This document shows positions 11,690 to 20,032 of a stretch of DNA of 64,000 nt, one piece after another. The notes beneath the pieces were generated by a model. The model had not been told where the DNA came from, did no database searches, and worked only from the letters and a program-made list of their open reading frames with translations. Source of the stretch: Pseudidiomarina homiensis (GTDB taxonomy: Bacteria > Pseudomonadota > Gammaproteobacteria > Enterobacterales > Alteromonadaceae); the NCBI RefSeq assembly GCF_003987225.1, contig NZ_PIPX01000003.1, forward strand, positions 1 to 64,000. The letters are read 5' to 3'. The position numbers and the translations under genes are program-made. The number at the start of each line of letters is the position of its first letter. The first letter of the stretch is position 1.

Positions 11690-12331
11690 ATGAAGTTACA
11701 CGATGAGCGGCGCGACTACGAACGCGCACAGTTACGCCGCGCTGTTCTAAACGACGACCCGTTTAAGCAGTTTGCTGATTGTTTTAGTGCGGCGAAAGCC
11801 AGTGGCTTATTGGTTGATCCAACCGCCTTCACCCTCGCGACCGTAAGTCGTGAGGGGCAGCCTCACCAGCGCATTGTGCTGCTGAAGGATGTCGACACCG
11901 AAGGCTTTATCTTTTACACCAACTACGCCAGTCAGAAGGGCCAAGACATCGAAGCTAATCCGCAAGTAGCGATGCACTTTGCTTGGTTACCGCTGGAACA
12001 GCAGATTCGTGTCGAAGGTCGCATTGAAAAAATCGATCAGGCTAGCAGCGAAGCTTATTTTCAGAGTCGCCCACGCGCCAGCCAACTTGGCGCATTAGCC
12101 TCTGCGCAAAGCTCGCCCATCGCCACCCGCGACGAGCTCGAAGCCCGTTATCATCAGCTTACCGAGGAGTACGAAGGGCAGCCGGTACCGATGCCGAAAA
12201 CTTGGGGCGGTTATCGCATCAAGCCAAGCTTGTTTGAATTCTGGCAAGGCGGCAAATTCAGGCTGCATGACCGTTTTATTTACCGCTTACAAGAAGATAC
12301 GTCTTGGCTTATTGAGCGGTTGCAACCGTAG
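11690..12331 (+). CDS. pdxH: Pyridoxamine/pyridoxine 5'-phosphate oxidase
   Basis: FMN-dependent oxidase making pyridoxal 5'-phosphate from PNP or PMP. The 213 aa length is close to E. coli PdxH (218). Visible motifs are the FMN/phosphate-binding RIVLLKDVDTEGFIFYTNY and the C-terminal FEFWQGGKFRLHDR, followed by a W-x-IERLQP ending that is highly conserved. An AGGTAAGCT ribosome-binding region precedes the ATG. The 3' end overlaps the convergent Ldh-family gene by 23 bp. Confidence 0.96.
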   Translation: MKLHDERRDYERAQLRRAVLNDDPFKQFADCFSAAKASGLLVDPTAFTLATVSREGQPHQRIVLLKDVDTEGFIFYTNYASQKGQDIEANPQVAMHFAWLPLEQQIRVEGRIEKIDQASSEAYFQSRPRASQLGALASAQSSPIATRDELEARYHQLTEEYEGQPVPMPKTWGGYRIKPSLFEFWQGGKFRLHDRFIYRLQEDTSWLIERLQP

Positions 12332-13391
12332 GTAACGGCTCATCACAAAATTCAGCGCACCACAGCAATTGCCGCCAAGTGGCTGCGCTGTATTCTAACC
12401 CATGCTCAACTTGCCGCCGGCGTGTCGCCAACGCGCCAGCTCCCGGCACTCGAACCGGATGTTGCGGGTCAATGGGATCGGCATTTTGCAACGCCGCTAC
12501 CAACGCACTCGCTTGTTGCTCAAATGCCCCAGCCGGTGCCAAAGCCGTCGGATCAACGACTTGCAACCATACCGTGTTGGCATCTGCGTCAGCCTCGAGC
12601 GCATCCTGTCGGCCATAATCACTCAGCGCCAACGTCCACAACTCACTAAACAAGTTCAAACCTGTACCTTTATAGCCAAGCTCTTTGCCGCCGAGACTCG
12701 CCAACACACTTGGCGGATCGGCAACAAAAGTCGCGGGGTCACAACTGTAATCACCCGCAGGCGTAATCAACGCCGCATAAGGTAGTTGCCGCTGTTCGGC
12801 CAACGCCGTTCGTACTTTACCCGCCGCGGTCATCGACAAACTCATATCGAGTAATATCGGATCGGTTTGCGTCGGTGCGCCGATGGCAAACGGGTTCGGC
12901 GAAAAACACGCCGACTTAGCGCCATAGGGTGCGACCACTTCTTGCGCAGGGGTACTGCACATCATTTGAATCAACATTCCCGCGGCAACGGCTTGCTCAA
13001 GGTACACCGCTAGCGCTGCAACATGTTGCGTACGCCGCACAATCACGGTACCGGTGCCACATTCGCGCGCCATCTCGATAGCACGTGCGACGGCCTGCGG
13101 CACAATATATAAACCGGACAACAGGTCAGCATCCCAAAGTTCTATCGCCGCACGTTGCTGCAGCACTTCGGCACGCCCACTCGGCTTGGTTTGACCGCTT
13201 TGCAACGCTTGTAAGTTATACCGTAAGCGCAGCAAGCCATGGGTGCGAAAGCCGAGCAGATCACCGGCAACTAAATGCTTCGCCATCGCCTGTGCGACAT
13301 CCTGTGTCGCGCCCTGCTTTTCTAAACATCTGCTCGCCCAGTCCGTCATGGCTTGTACAGAAAGCTTTTTTTCTTCGCTCATGAGCTCCAT
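12309..13391 (-). CDS. Ldh-family (malate/L-lactate/ureidoglycolate type) NAD(P)-dependent oxidoreductase
   Basis: A 360 aa protein of the LdhA_2-type malate/L-lactate dehydrogenase family (Pfam Ldh_2), unrelated to classical lactate dehydrogenases. It shows the RTHG motif near residue 54 (LLGFRTHGLLRL), the NPFAIGAPT block and the GYKGTGLNLFSELW region. Substrate is uncertain: related enzymes act on malate, sulfolactate, ureidoglycolate, 2,3-diketogulonate or delta1-piperideine-2-carboxylate. The start could be ATG 13391 or ATG 13382; neither has a strong Shine-Dalgarno. It is divergent from pfkA and converges on pdxH. Confidence 0.85.
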   Translation of the reverse strand: MELMSEEKKLSVQAMTDWASRCLEKQGATQDVAQAMAKHLVAGDLLGFRTHGLLRLRYNLQALQSGQTKPSGRAEVLQQRAAIELWDADLLSGLYIVPQAVARAIEMARECGTGTVIVRRTQHVAALAVYLEQAVAAGMLIQMMCSTPAQEVVAPYGAKSACFSPNPFAIGAPTQTDPILLDMSLSMTAAGKVRTALAEQRQLPYAALITPAGDYSCDPATFVADPPSVLASLGGKELGYKGTGLNLFSELWTLALSDYGRQDALEADADANTVWLQVVDPTALAPAGAFEQQASALVAALQNADPIDPQHPVRVPGAGALATRRRQVEHGLEYSAATWRQLLWCAEFCDEPLPTVATAQ

Positions 13392-13473
13392 CGCTTGTTA
13401 TTCGTGGTTAGTTCGATAAGCTTACCAAATAATAGGCGTAACATACGACACATTGCAGAGGAGTAAGCGCGCA

Positions 13474-14508
13474 GTGTCTTCACAAACAATAAAACGGATT
13501 GGCGTGCTCACCAGTGGTGGTGATGCACCAGGGATGAATGCTGCGTTGCGGGCGGTGGTGCTCGCCGCAGAGCATTACGGTATCGAAACCATTGCCTTTC
13601 GCCACGGCTATCAAGGCTTGTTAGAAAACGACGCCATGCCAATTAAGGCGAAAGACGTACTGCATATTTTGCAATACTCGGGAACCATTATTAAAAGTGC
13701 GCGCTGCCAACGCTTCAAAGAGGCCGATGCCGCACAAGAAGCCGCCGCCAACCTTGATAGCCACAACATCGATGCGCTGGTGATTATTGGCGGCGACGGT
13801 TCCTTTCGCGGCGCCGATCACTTAGCCAACCATTGGCAAGGAAAAATTATCGGCGTCCCTGGCACCATCGATAATGACTTGTACGGCACCGACATGACCA
13901 TCGGCTATGCCACCGCCGTCAATATTGCCATGGATGCTTTGGATAAAATCCGTGATACGGCAGATGCGATGGACCGCGTGTTTATTGTTGAAGTCATGGG
14001 CCGTGACGCTGGCTTTATTGGCCTTGGTAGTGCCATGGCCGCAGGCGCCGAACGGATGATTTTGCCGGAGCTGCAAAAAGAGAAGCCATTAACCGTTGCC
14101 GCCCTCGTCAAGCATATCCAGCGCGTACAAGAAATTCGTGGCGAAGGCAGTTACGTGATGGTGTTGAGTGAACATCAATGGCCAGGCGGCGCCGTAGCCT
14201 TGGCGGAACAGCTTGAAGCGGAACACCACTTACCCTGCCGCCCGTGTTTACTTGGGCACATTCAACGCGGCGGAGCGCCGGCACCAGCCGATCGGATCTT
14301 AGCTTCGGAGCTCGGCGTACACGCTGTCGAATTATTACTTGCTGGTGAGCACCGTGTTATGGCTGGAAAGCGCGCCAATGAACGTGTTGCAGTTCCGCTA
14401 CCTGATACGTGGCAAAAGAAAAATCCACTCGATCAGAACCTATTACGCATTCAACACGAGATTTTTAATCCAGTGAAGAAAAATCGGCGTACGAAAACAG
14501 ACAATTAA
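13474..14508 (+). CDS. pfkA: ATP-dependent 6-phosphofructokinase
   Basis: Phosphorylates fructose 6-phosphate in glycolysis. It shows the nucleotide site GVLTSGGDAPGMN, the GGDGS motif (Gly at the position that marks ATP rather than pyrophosphate dependence) and the catalytic PGTIDNDLYGTD with the base Asp. GTG 13474 is taken as start because an AGAGGAG Shine-Dalgarno lies about 10 nt upstream, giving 344 aa. The longer reading from a TTG would put the ribosome-binding site inside the gene. A Rho-independent terminator follows at 14531-14563. Confidence 0.93.
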   Translation: MSSQTIKRIGVLTSGGDAPGMNAALRAVVLAAEHYGIETIAFRHGYQGLLENDAMPIKAKDVLHILQYSGTIIKSARCQRFKEADAAQEAAANLDSHNIDALVIIGGDGSFRGADHLANHWQGKIIGVPGTIDNDLYGTDMTIGYATAVNIAMDALDKIRDTADAMDRVFIVEVMGRDAGFIGLGSAMAAGAERMILPELQKEKPLTVAALVKHIQRVQEIRGEGSYVMVLSEHQWPGGAVALAEQLEAEHHLPCRPCLLGHIQRGGAPAPADRILASELGVHAVELLLAGEHRVMAGKRANERVAVPLPDTWQKKNPLDQNLLRIQHEIFNPVKKNRRTKTDN

Positions 14509-14530
14509 GGCGGTAAAAGTGTAGCATTTC

Positions 14531-14563
14531 GGGGCTTTTGCGCAGATAATAGCCCCCTTTTTT
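14531..14563 (+). terminator. Rho-independent terminator of pfkA
   Basis: Inverted repeat GGGGCT (14531-14536) / AGCCCC (14551-14556) with a 14 nt loop, then C and six T residues. It separates pfkA from the speB-speA pair. Confidence 0.75.
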
Positions 14564-14610
14564 ATTTGCCCATTTTTACTGCCCTGTTGCAACGACGGAG
14601 GTGCTTGACC

Positions 14611-15546
14611 TTGAGCCAACATCAAACTGACGCGGTAACTTCCGTAAACGTCCAAACGGTCGCCCCAGTGCGCGAGTTTTTTGGTGCACAAGTTGATAAT
14701 GCGATCCATGCCAATGCGACCCACATGATTGGGTTTGGTTTTGATGGCACTGCCTGTTTTCGTAAAGGCACACGCAATGGTCCTGACGGCCTGCGTGCGG
14801 TTTCGGAAGACATCGAATCGTATTCGCCCTATCTTGATGCTGACCTGTTTGATCACCCTTTTTACGATCTAGGGAACCTTTCACTAGGTCATGGTGACGA
14901 TATAGAAGGTCAGTGGCGTCACGCAACCGATCAGTTTGATGCGCTATTTGGCCCGTTGGATTTGGCGAAGGAGAATGTGCGTGTGCTCACCTTAGGTGGT
15001 GAACACTCGATTTCTTATGCACCGATCCGCAAATACTTGGCCCAATACCCTGACCTCGTGCTGTTGCATCTTGATGCCCACGCTGACCTGCGTGACGGCT
15101 TCTTGGGTTACCATTATTCCCACGCGTCGATTATTCGTCGCTCGCTCGACCACTTTGGTCCGGGCCATGAATTGATTCAATACGGCATCCGTTCGGGAAC
15201 CCGCGAAGAATACCAGTACATGAAAGAGCACAAGACGGTGCGTACTTCACGTAAAGACTTTTTAGATAGCGTGGCCGCGATTGCTGGCGATCGTCCGATC
15301 TACTTGACGCTCGATTTGGACTATTTTGATCCAGCATTCTTGCCGGGCACCGGTACACCTGAGCCAGGCGGCGAAGACTTTCACTCTTATGTGAGCCTGA
15401 TGAAGATTTTGCGCGAAAAAAATTTGGTGGGCGCTGACGTGGTCGAACTGTCACCCGAAATCGACCCGACCGGTAACTCTGATGTTTTTGCGGCAAAAAT
15501 TGTCCGTGAATTGCTGATTATTTTGAATGAAAAGGGAGCGCGCTAA
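14611..15546 (+). CDS. speB: Agmatinase (ureohydrolase)
   Basis: Hydrolyses agmatine to putrescine and urea with a binuclear Mn centre. All arginase-family metal motifs are present: GGEHSIS, LDAHADLRDG and LDLDYFDPAFLPGTGTPEPGG. The best start is TTG 14611, with a strong CGGAGGT Shine-Dalgarno ending 8 nt upstream, giving 311 aa; earlier in-frame TTG codons overlap or precede the ribosome-binding site. The TAA stop shares its last A with the speA ATG, so the two polyamine genes are translationally coupled. The order speB-speA is the reverse of E. coli. Confidence 0.93.
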   Translation: MSQHQTDAVTSVNVQTVAPVREFFGAQVDNAIHANATHMIGFGFDGTACFRKGTRNGPDGLRAVSEDIESYSPYLDADLFDHPFYDLGNLSLGHGDDIEGQWRHATDQFDALFGPLDLAKENVRVLTLGGEHSISYAPIRKYLAQYPDLVLLHLDAHADLRDGFLGYHYSHASIIRRSLDHFGPGHELIQYGIRSGTREEYQYMKEHKTVRTSRKDFLDSVAAIAGDRPIYLTLDLDYFDPAFLPGTGTPEPGGEDFHSYVSLMKILREKNLVGADVVELSPEIDPTGNSDVFAAKIVRELLIILNEKGAR

Positions 15547-17462
15547 TGGGCGACAGCACTCAAGACTGGAGCATTGACGACGCCGAAGAGCTCTACGGTG
15601 TGAACCGTTGGGGCGCAGGTTATTTTTCGATTGGGGACAACGGCAATATTCAAATTGCACCCAATCATCGTCTGCCCGACGTCACCATCGACATGAAAGA
15701 TGTGTTGGATGAGATCCGTGCTGAAGGTATTCAATTGCCAGCGGTCATTCGTTTTCACGACATCTTGCGCTCACAAGTTGAAATCTTGAACGAGACCTTT
15801 GCGAAAACCATCGAAGAAGCCAATTTTCAAGGCAAGTACTGCGGTGTGTTTCCGATCAAAGTCAACCAAATGCGTGAAGTCGTTGAAGAGATCATCGACG
15901 CCGGTGAACCCTACAACTATGGTCTTGAAGCAGGCTCAAAGCCCGAGCTTATGGCCGTCCTCGCCTACAACGAGAACCCAGATGCACTGACCGTTCTCAA
16001 TGGCTATAAAGATGAAGATTATTTGACGCTCGCACTGCTTGGACGGCAGTTGCGTCGCAAGATGATCATCGTCATCGAAAAATACAGCGAACTCGAAATG
16101 CTCATTCCACTGGCGAAAAAGCTCGGTGTAGAGCCGCTAATTGGTTTGCGTAGCAAAATGATGGTGCGTAGTGCCGGTAAATGGGCTGGCTCCAGTGGCG
16201 ATCGGGCGAAGTTCGGCCTGAGCATTACTGAGATCTTAAACATTATCGAGTTACTGAAAAAAGAAGACATGCTGCACTGTGCGAAGTTACTGCACTTCCA
16301 CATTGGTAGTCAGATGTCGGATATTCGCAAAGTCAAAGAAGCCGTTTCTGAAGGTGCTCGCCTGTACGCCAAACTTATTCAGGAAGGCGTGCCACTGGAA
16401 TACCTTGATATCGGTGGCGGCTTAGGCATCGATTACGATGGCACCAGCTCGACCACTGACTCGTCACGCAACTACTCCACCGAGGAGTACGTCGCCGACG
16501 TCGTTTATGGCGTGAAGCAGATCTGTGATCTGGAAGAAGTACCGCACCCGAACCTAGTGAGCGAAAGTGGCCGTGCCATTACCGCTCACCATAGTTGTGT
16601 GGTGACCAATATTGTTGGCGAAATTAAAAACACCGGGGCGCAGTTTGATATTTCCGCTGCAGACGGCGAGCATATTCTCGTCTCGAACATGCGTGAACTC
16701 GTCTCCGCTGCTGACTTGCATCCGCAAGAACGCTACAACGATGCGGCATCATTTAAACAGAGTGCTTACGAAGCATTTAAGTTAGGCATTTTATCGCTTA
16801 GCGAAATGGCCAAGCTCGACACCATGTATTGGCGCATTTTGAGTGATATCCACAACTCGCTGGACCGCGATGCTTTCGTGTTTCAAGAACTTGAAGAGCT
16901 CGAAGATACCTTAGCAAGCCAATACTTGTGTAACTTCTCGATTTTCCAGTCAGCCGCAGACACCTGGGCTATCGGCCAAGTGTTGCCGATCGTGCCGGTC
17001 AGTCGCCTACAGGAAAAGCCTGAGGTACGCTGCTCCATCGTTGATATTACCTGTGATAGCGACGGCAAGCTCAGCAAGTACATCGAAGGCACCGAAATCA
17101 GTGACAACATTCCGATGCATGCATTACGCAAAGGTGAAGACTATTACGTCGGCATGTTCCTAACCGGAGCGTATCAAGACGTCATGGGCGATATGCATAA
17201 CCTGTTCGGGCGTTTAACCGAAGTGCATATCTACTGCCACGACGACGAGCCTGGCGACTTCTACATCGAAGAAGTCGTGCCTGGTACCGCCGCCGAGAAA
17301 GTACTCGAAACCATGCAATACAACACCGATTTCATGGCCAAAACCGTGAAGAAGTGTATTGACCGCGAAGTTCGTAAAGGTCACATCGCACCTCGCGAGG
17401 GCGTACGGTGGACTGACTACTACGAAAAATGTTTGGCGGGCAGTACCTACTTGAAGGCGTAA
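15546..17462 (+). CDS. speA: Biosynthetic arginine decarboxylase
   Basis: PLP-dependent decarboxylase turning arginine into agmatine, the substrate of the adjacent SpeB; together they make putrescine. The 638 aa length is near E. coli SpeA (658). Fold-III motifs are visible: PLP lysine in GVFPIKVNQMREV, phosphate/PLP contacts in HFHIGSQMSD and LDIGGGLGIDYDG, and SESGRAITAHH. Its ATG overlaps the speB stop by one base (TAATG), so translation depends on speB being translated. tRNA-Phe follows about 105 bp downstream. Confidence 0.96.
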   Translation: MGDSTQDWSIDDAEELYGVNRWGAGYFSIGDNGNIQIAPNHRLPDVTIDMKDVLDEIRAEGIQLPAVIRFHDILRSQVEILNETFAKTIEEANFQGKYCGVFPIKVNQMREVVEEIIDAGEPYNYGLEAGSKPELMAVLAYNENPDALTVLNGYKDEDYLTLALLGRQLRRKMIIVIEKYSELEMLIPLAKKLGVEPLIGLRSKMMVRSAGKWAGSSGDRAKFGLSITEILNIIELLKKEDMLHCAKLLHFHIGSQMSDIRKVKEAVSEGARLYAKLIQEGVPLEYLDIGGGLGIDYDGTSSTTDSSRNYSTEEYVADVVYGVKQICDLEEVPHPNLVSESGRAITAHHSCVVTNIVGEIKNTGAQFDISAADGEHILVSNMRELVSAADLHPQERYNDAASFKQSAYEAFKLGILSLSEMAKLDTMYWRILSDIHNSLDRDAFVFQELEELEDTLASQYLCNFSIFQSAADTWAIGQVLPIVPVSRLQEKPEVRCSIVDITCDSDGKLSKYIEGTEISDNIPMHALRKGEDYYVGMFLTGAYQDVMGDMHNLFGRLTEVHIYCHDDEPGDFYIEEVVPGTAAEKVLETMQYNTDFMAKTVKKCIDREVRKGHIAPREGVRWTDYYEKCLAGSTYLKA

Positions 17463-17528
17463 AATTCAGCAAACTGCGTATTTACTGAGCAAACGGCACA
17501 CAAACCATAGAAAATCGCTAAAAAGCGG

Positions 17529-17557
17529 TTGACTCAGAGCCGAAAAACTCGTTTAAT
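17529..17557 (+). promoter_or_regulatory. tRNA-Phe promoter
   Basis: -35 TTGACT (17529-17534), 17 bp spacer, -10 TTTAAT (17552-17557), then a GC-rich discriminator ACGCCCCG just before the tRNA. This is typical of stringently controlled stable-RNA promoters. Confidence 0.75.
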
Positions 17558-17567
17558 ACGCCCCGTT

Positions 17568-17643
17568 GCCCAGATAGCTCAGTCGGTAGAGCAGAGGATT
17601 GAAAATCCTCGTGTCGGTGGTTCGATTCCGCCTCTGGGCACCA
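17568..17643 (+). tRNA. pheT: tRNA-Phe (GAA)
   Basis: A 76 nt cloverleaf: acceptor GCCCAGA pairs with TCTGGGC, D-arm AGCTCAGTCGGTAGAGC, anticodon arm with loop TTGAAAA (anticodon GAA), T-arm with GGTTCGATTCC, and an encoded 3' CCA. It has its own promoter and is followed by a terminator at 17655-17682. Confidence 0.97.
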
Positions 17644-17654
17644 TTATTCCGAAA

Positions 17655-17682
17655 GCCTCGCACTCACGTGCGGGGCTTTTTT
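17655..17682 (+). terminator. Rho-independent terminator after tRNA-Phe
   Basis: Stem GCCTCGCAC (17655-17663) / GTGCGGGGC (17668-17676), one wobble pair, 4 nt loop, then six T residues. It ends the single-tRNA transcript before the convergent gene at 17701. Confidence 0.88.
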
Positions 17683-17700
17683 CGTTTCAGATGACCCGTT

Positions 17701-18348
17701 TTAGCGGCGCTGCATGCCGAGAGCTTCGCGCATGCTGTTGGCGAATGAGAGCCAGCGTTCGCGCATGTTGCGTTTCACTGATACATCGACCGACCCAAGT
17801 ACCGACCAACCGGTGACGGTGATCGTTTGCGTAGCATTGGAGTCTCTTGCGGGTGAATGGTCATCGCTGGAGCCCAAAATATGGCTAGCGCGCGATACCA
17901 CGGCGACGTTCTCGGGAACGAGGATATCCACGGAGCCAAGTACGCTGTTGAGTTCTAGCTCGACGTTGGGTTGTGTGAAATGAGCTTCACTAAAGTCCAG
18001 CTTAACCGAACCTAGTACATCAACGACTTTCAAGCGGGCTGGCATCACCCAGGGGCCTTTGCGGGTGTTGCTGCTTAAAATACTTACCAACTTTTCATCC
18101 TGCGCCGCGGCGGCCGAACCTGCACCAAATGTCGCCTGCTTCTGTTGTTCATAGTCAGCATCAGCGGCCATAGGCAGGTCGGCAACTAAGTCGACCAACT
18201 CTTGGTGTACGGCTGTTGCCATCGCCGCATCTAAGCGTCGCTCAAAGGCTTCTTTCGAAATCACTTCGTGACTGTAATTCACGATAAGTTTATCGATGGT
18301 TTCTTCACGGACTTGTTCTATCGGCCGATCTTCTAATTTTACGGGCAT
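17701..18348 (-). CDS. DUF1707 / LiaF-like C-terminal domain protein
   Basis: A 215 aa soluble protein. Residues about 1-60 resemble the short helical DUF1707 domain (NYSHEVISKEAFERRLDAAM). The C-terminal half resembles the LiaF/DUF4097-type beta-repeat domain: the phrase LGSV/LGSVDI recurs three times (VLGSVKLDF, VLGSVDILVP, VLGSVDVSV), the pattern of a beta-helix fold. In Firmicutes LiaF-type proteins inhibit envelope-stress signalling; in this setting the role is unknown. It lies 11 bp downstream of the NTF2-like gene on the same strand, so the two may be co-transcribed. Confidence 0.7.
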   Translation of the reverse strand: MPVKLEDRPIEQVREETIDKLIVNYSHEVISKEAFERRLDAAMATAVHQELVDLVADLPMAADADYEQQKQATFGAGSAAAAQDEKLVSILSSNTRKGPWVMPARLKVVDVLGSVKLDFSEAHFTQPNVELELNSVLGSVDILVPENVAVVSRASHILGSSDDHSPARDSNATQTITVTGWSVLGSVDVSVKRNMRERWLSFANSMREALGMQRR

Positions 18349-18359
18349 TGATGTTTTCT

Positions 18360-18878
18360 CTATTCAGTCATATCGGTAGGGGGTTGATGATCATAACTAA
18401 TAGCACGAGTAAGCTCCCATTGACCATCATTTAAGCGCCATAGGTGCATGTATTTACCAGTATCATCGAGTTCGTAGTCGCCTTCTTTGTTTTTCACGTA
18501 GTAACGGTTTTCACCGTACACCAACGCGCCATAATAATGCATCGGATACACTTCATGGCTGCCAGCGACGAGCTCGCGCTTAATGGGTTTTTCGGTGCAA
18601 AAATACTCATCGAATAAGCCTATCCAGTAGGCTTCAGAGTCATGAGAGGCACCAACAAGGTCGTGAAAAAACTCATGATCATCAGGAAAGACTTTCTTCA
18701 ATAGTTCTGCATCGCAGCCCCCAAACGCAGCTTCGAACATTGCGTTATCCACGGCTAATACTTGTTGCTCAAGCTCAGCTTGCGACAAGTCAGCAATCGG
18801 GTCAACGCGTTCGGTTTCTTGTGCCTGGGCGGCAAACATCAAGGTAGGCAAAATAAGTAAGAATTTAACGACGTTCAT
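18360..18878 (-). CDS. Secreted NTF2-like (DUF4440/SnoaL-type) protein
   Basis: A 172 aa exported protein when started at ATG 18878, where an AAGGAG Shine-Dalgarno lies about 9 nt upstream; the slightly longer reading uses a TTG within the ribosome-binding spacing. The signal peptide is about residues 1-19 (LLILPTLMFAAQA). The mature part resembles the NTF2-like/DUF4440 fold (helix LEQQVLAVDNAMFEAAFGGC, later HLWRLNDGQWELTRAISYDH, the usual last strands). No catalytic residues can be assigned. The neighbours are also secreted or envelope proteins. Confidence 0.72.
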   Translation of the reverse strand: MNVVKFLLILPTLMFAAQAQETERVDPIADLSQAELEQQVLAVDNAMFEAAFGGCDAELLKKVFPDDHEFFHDLVGASHDSEAYWIGLFDEYFCTEKPIKRELVAGSHEVYPMHYYGALVYGENRYYVKNKEGDYELDDTGKYMHLWRLNDGQWELTRAISYDHQPPTDMTE

Positions 18879-18949
18879 TGTCAATGTCTCCTTGTTGTAA
18901 AAGCTGCGGCGAGCTCCTTAACTCGCCGCTTTGCAGTAGTTTAGTTCAG

Positions 18950-19699
18950 TTATTCGGTTTTGCCAGCGTAGCTTAAGTCTTCTAAATGAATGTACATATA
19001 AGTCCACCATTCATTGATTGACTTCATAAAGTCGCCTTGTAGCTGGTCTTTTTTCTCGGCGCCTAGCTTCGCTTCAACCCGTTTCCAGATGCCCGGATCG
19101 TCTGCGTCTAATTCGGCGGCATCGGCAAATCCTTCAACAACAAAGTAATCTGCGACACCACGCCCACCCATACTGTAGTACCAGTGCGAGTCAGGGCCGC
19201 CATCATCTTTTACGGCTGCTTCGATAGCCTCTACAGTACTTTCAAAAAGCTCATAGTCGGCTACTTTGAAGTTATAGACAGCGACGTATTTGTCTGAACC
19301 ACCGGGCTCACCACTCCATTTCGGCATAAAGCCGGCCATATGAAAGGCGGTGCTTTCCATGTGTGGCGTGATTTGTTCGTCGACTATTTTTTCGCATTTT
19401 TTAGCCGCTTCATCTTCACTAAAGAAAGCCTGCCAATCTTTGTAAGCGCTGGTGAGTACCGCAACGTGCCCATTACCTTGCAAGCGACGCCACAGATTGT
19501 ATGACTTTTCGCCGCCGGCCTTGTTATAGCATTCGAGCCAGGCCTTAGCGCCTTCGCCAAAGGGTTTGATATGCCCCGTTTTCAACGTAAATTCGCTCAT
19601 CGATAGGTAGTAACCGTTGTCCTCATGGTCATCGGCTTGAGCAAGTGTTGGTGTAAGTAGAACTGCCATGGCAGTTAAATAAAAAGGTAGTTTCCGCAT
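18950..19699 (-). CDS. Secreted protein of unknown function
   Basis: A 249 aa protein with a clear Sec signal peptide (about 1-22, ending AQA) and a perfect AGGAGG ribosome-binding site before ATG 19699. The mature protein seems to contain two related alpha/beta halves (a GHIKPFGEGAKAWLECYN half and a VADYELFESTVEAIEAAV half), reminiscent of a dimeric alpha-beta barrel (NIPSNAP/EthD-like); this is inference from texture. Two internal Cys (in LECYNK and AKKCEK) could form a disulfide. It leads the three-gene cluster 19699-17701. Confidence 0.7.
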   Translation of the reverse strand: MRKLPFYLTAMAVLLTPTLAQADDHEDNGYYLSMSEFTLKTGHIKPFGEGAKAWLECYNKAGGEKSYNLWRRLQGNGHVAVLTSAYKDWQAFFSEDEAAKKCEKIVDEQITPHMESTAFHMAGFMPKWSGEPGGSDKYVAVYNFKVADYELFESTVEAIEAAVKDDGGPDSHWYYSMGGRGVADYFVVEGFADAAELDADDPGIWKRVEAKLGAEKKDQLQGDFMKSINEWWTYMYIHLEDLSYAGKTE

Positions 19700-19772
19700 C
19701 GGGTTTCCTCCTGAACGACCTTTACTGGTTCTCCTTCCGCTACGGCAAGGGCTTCCTGCCCTAAGAGCAACA

Positions 19773-19799
19773 AGCGTAGTTCAAAAAATGAACAACGCT
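19773..19799. repeat. Inverted repeat in the 333 bp gap before the diguanylate cyclase
   Basis: AGCGTAGTTCA (19773-19783) and TGAACAACGCT (19789-19799) form 11 bp arms with one mismatch and a five-A centre. It sits 74 bp upstream of the 18950-19699 start (minus strand) and 234 bp upstream of the cyclase. It could be a regulator operator or an RNA hairpin in the minus-strand leader. The rest of 19700-20032 shows a second small inverted repeat (AGGGC-N5-GCCCT near 19748-19762) and no coding sequence. Confidence 0.5.
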
Positions 19800-20032
19800 A
19801 GGCATCTATTGCAACTGAAAGATACGCGTGCGATCAGTTTGTAAAGCAATGTTAAGAAACTGCAATGCAGTCGGAATAGGTTGCATGAACAAAAACTTCA
19901 AACTAAACCTATAACTTAGGCATGTTATCTACGGAGAACGACGATAACGAATGACTCAGACAAAAAGTGCATTTTCATGTTAGATAATTGTGGTAACCTC
20001 AAAGGACGTATCTCTATCGGGTTTCTAATTTC

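Noticed and set aside
14443-14926. Minus-strand open frames of 116-137 codons opposite speB
   Set aside because: Antisense shadows of pfkA/speB; composition not protein-like and no start context.
19748-19762. AGGGC-N5-GCCCT as a riboswitch or c-di-GMP aptamer
   Set aside because: A lone 5 bp inverted repeat without the conserved aptamer sequence blocks.
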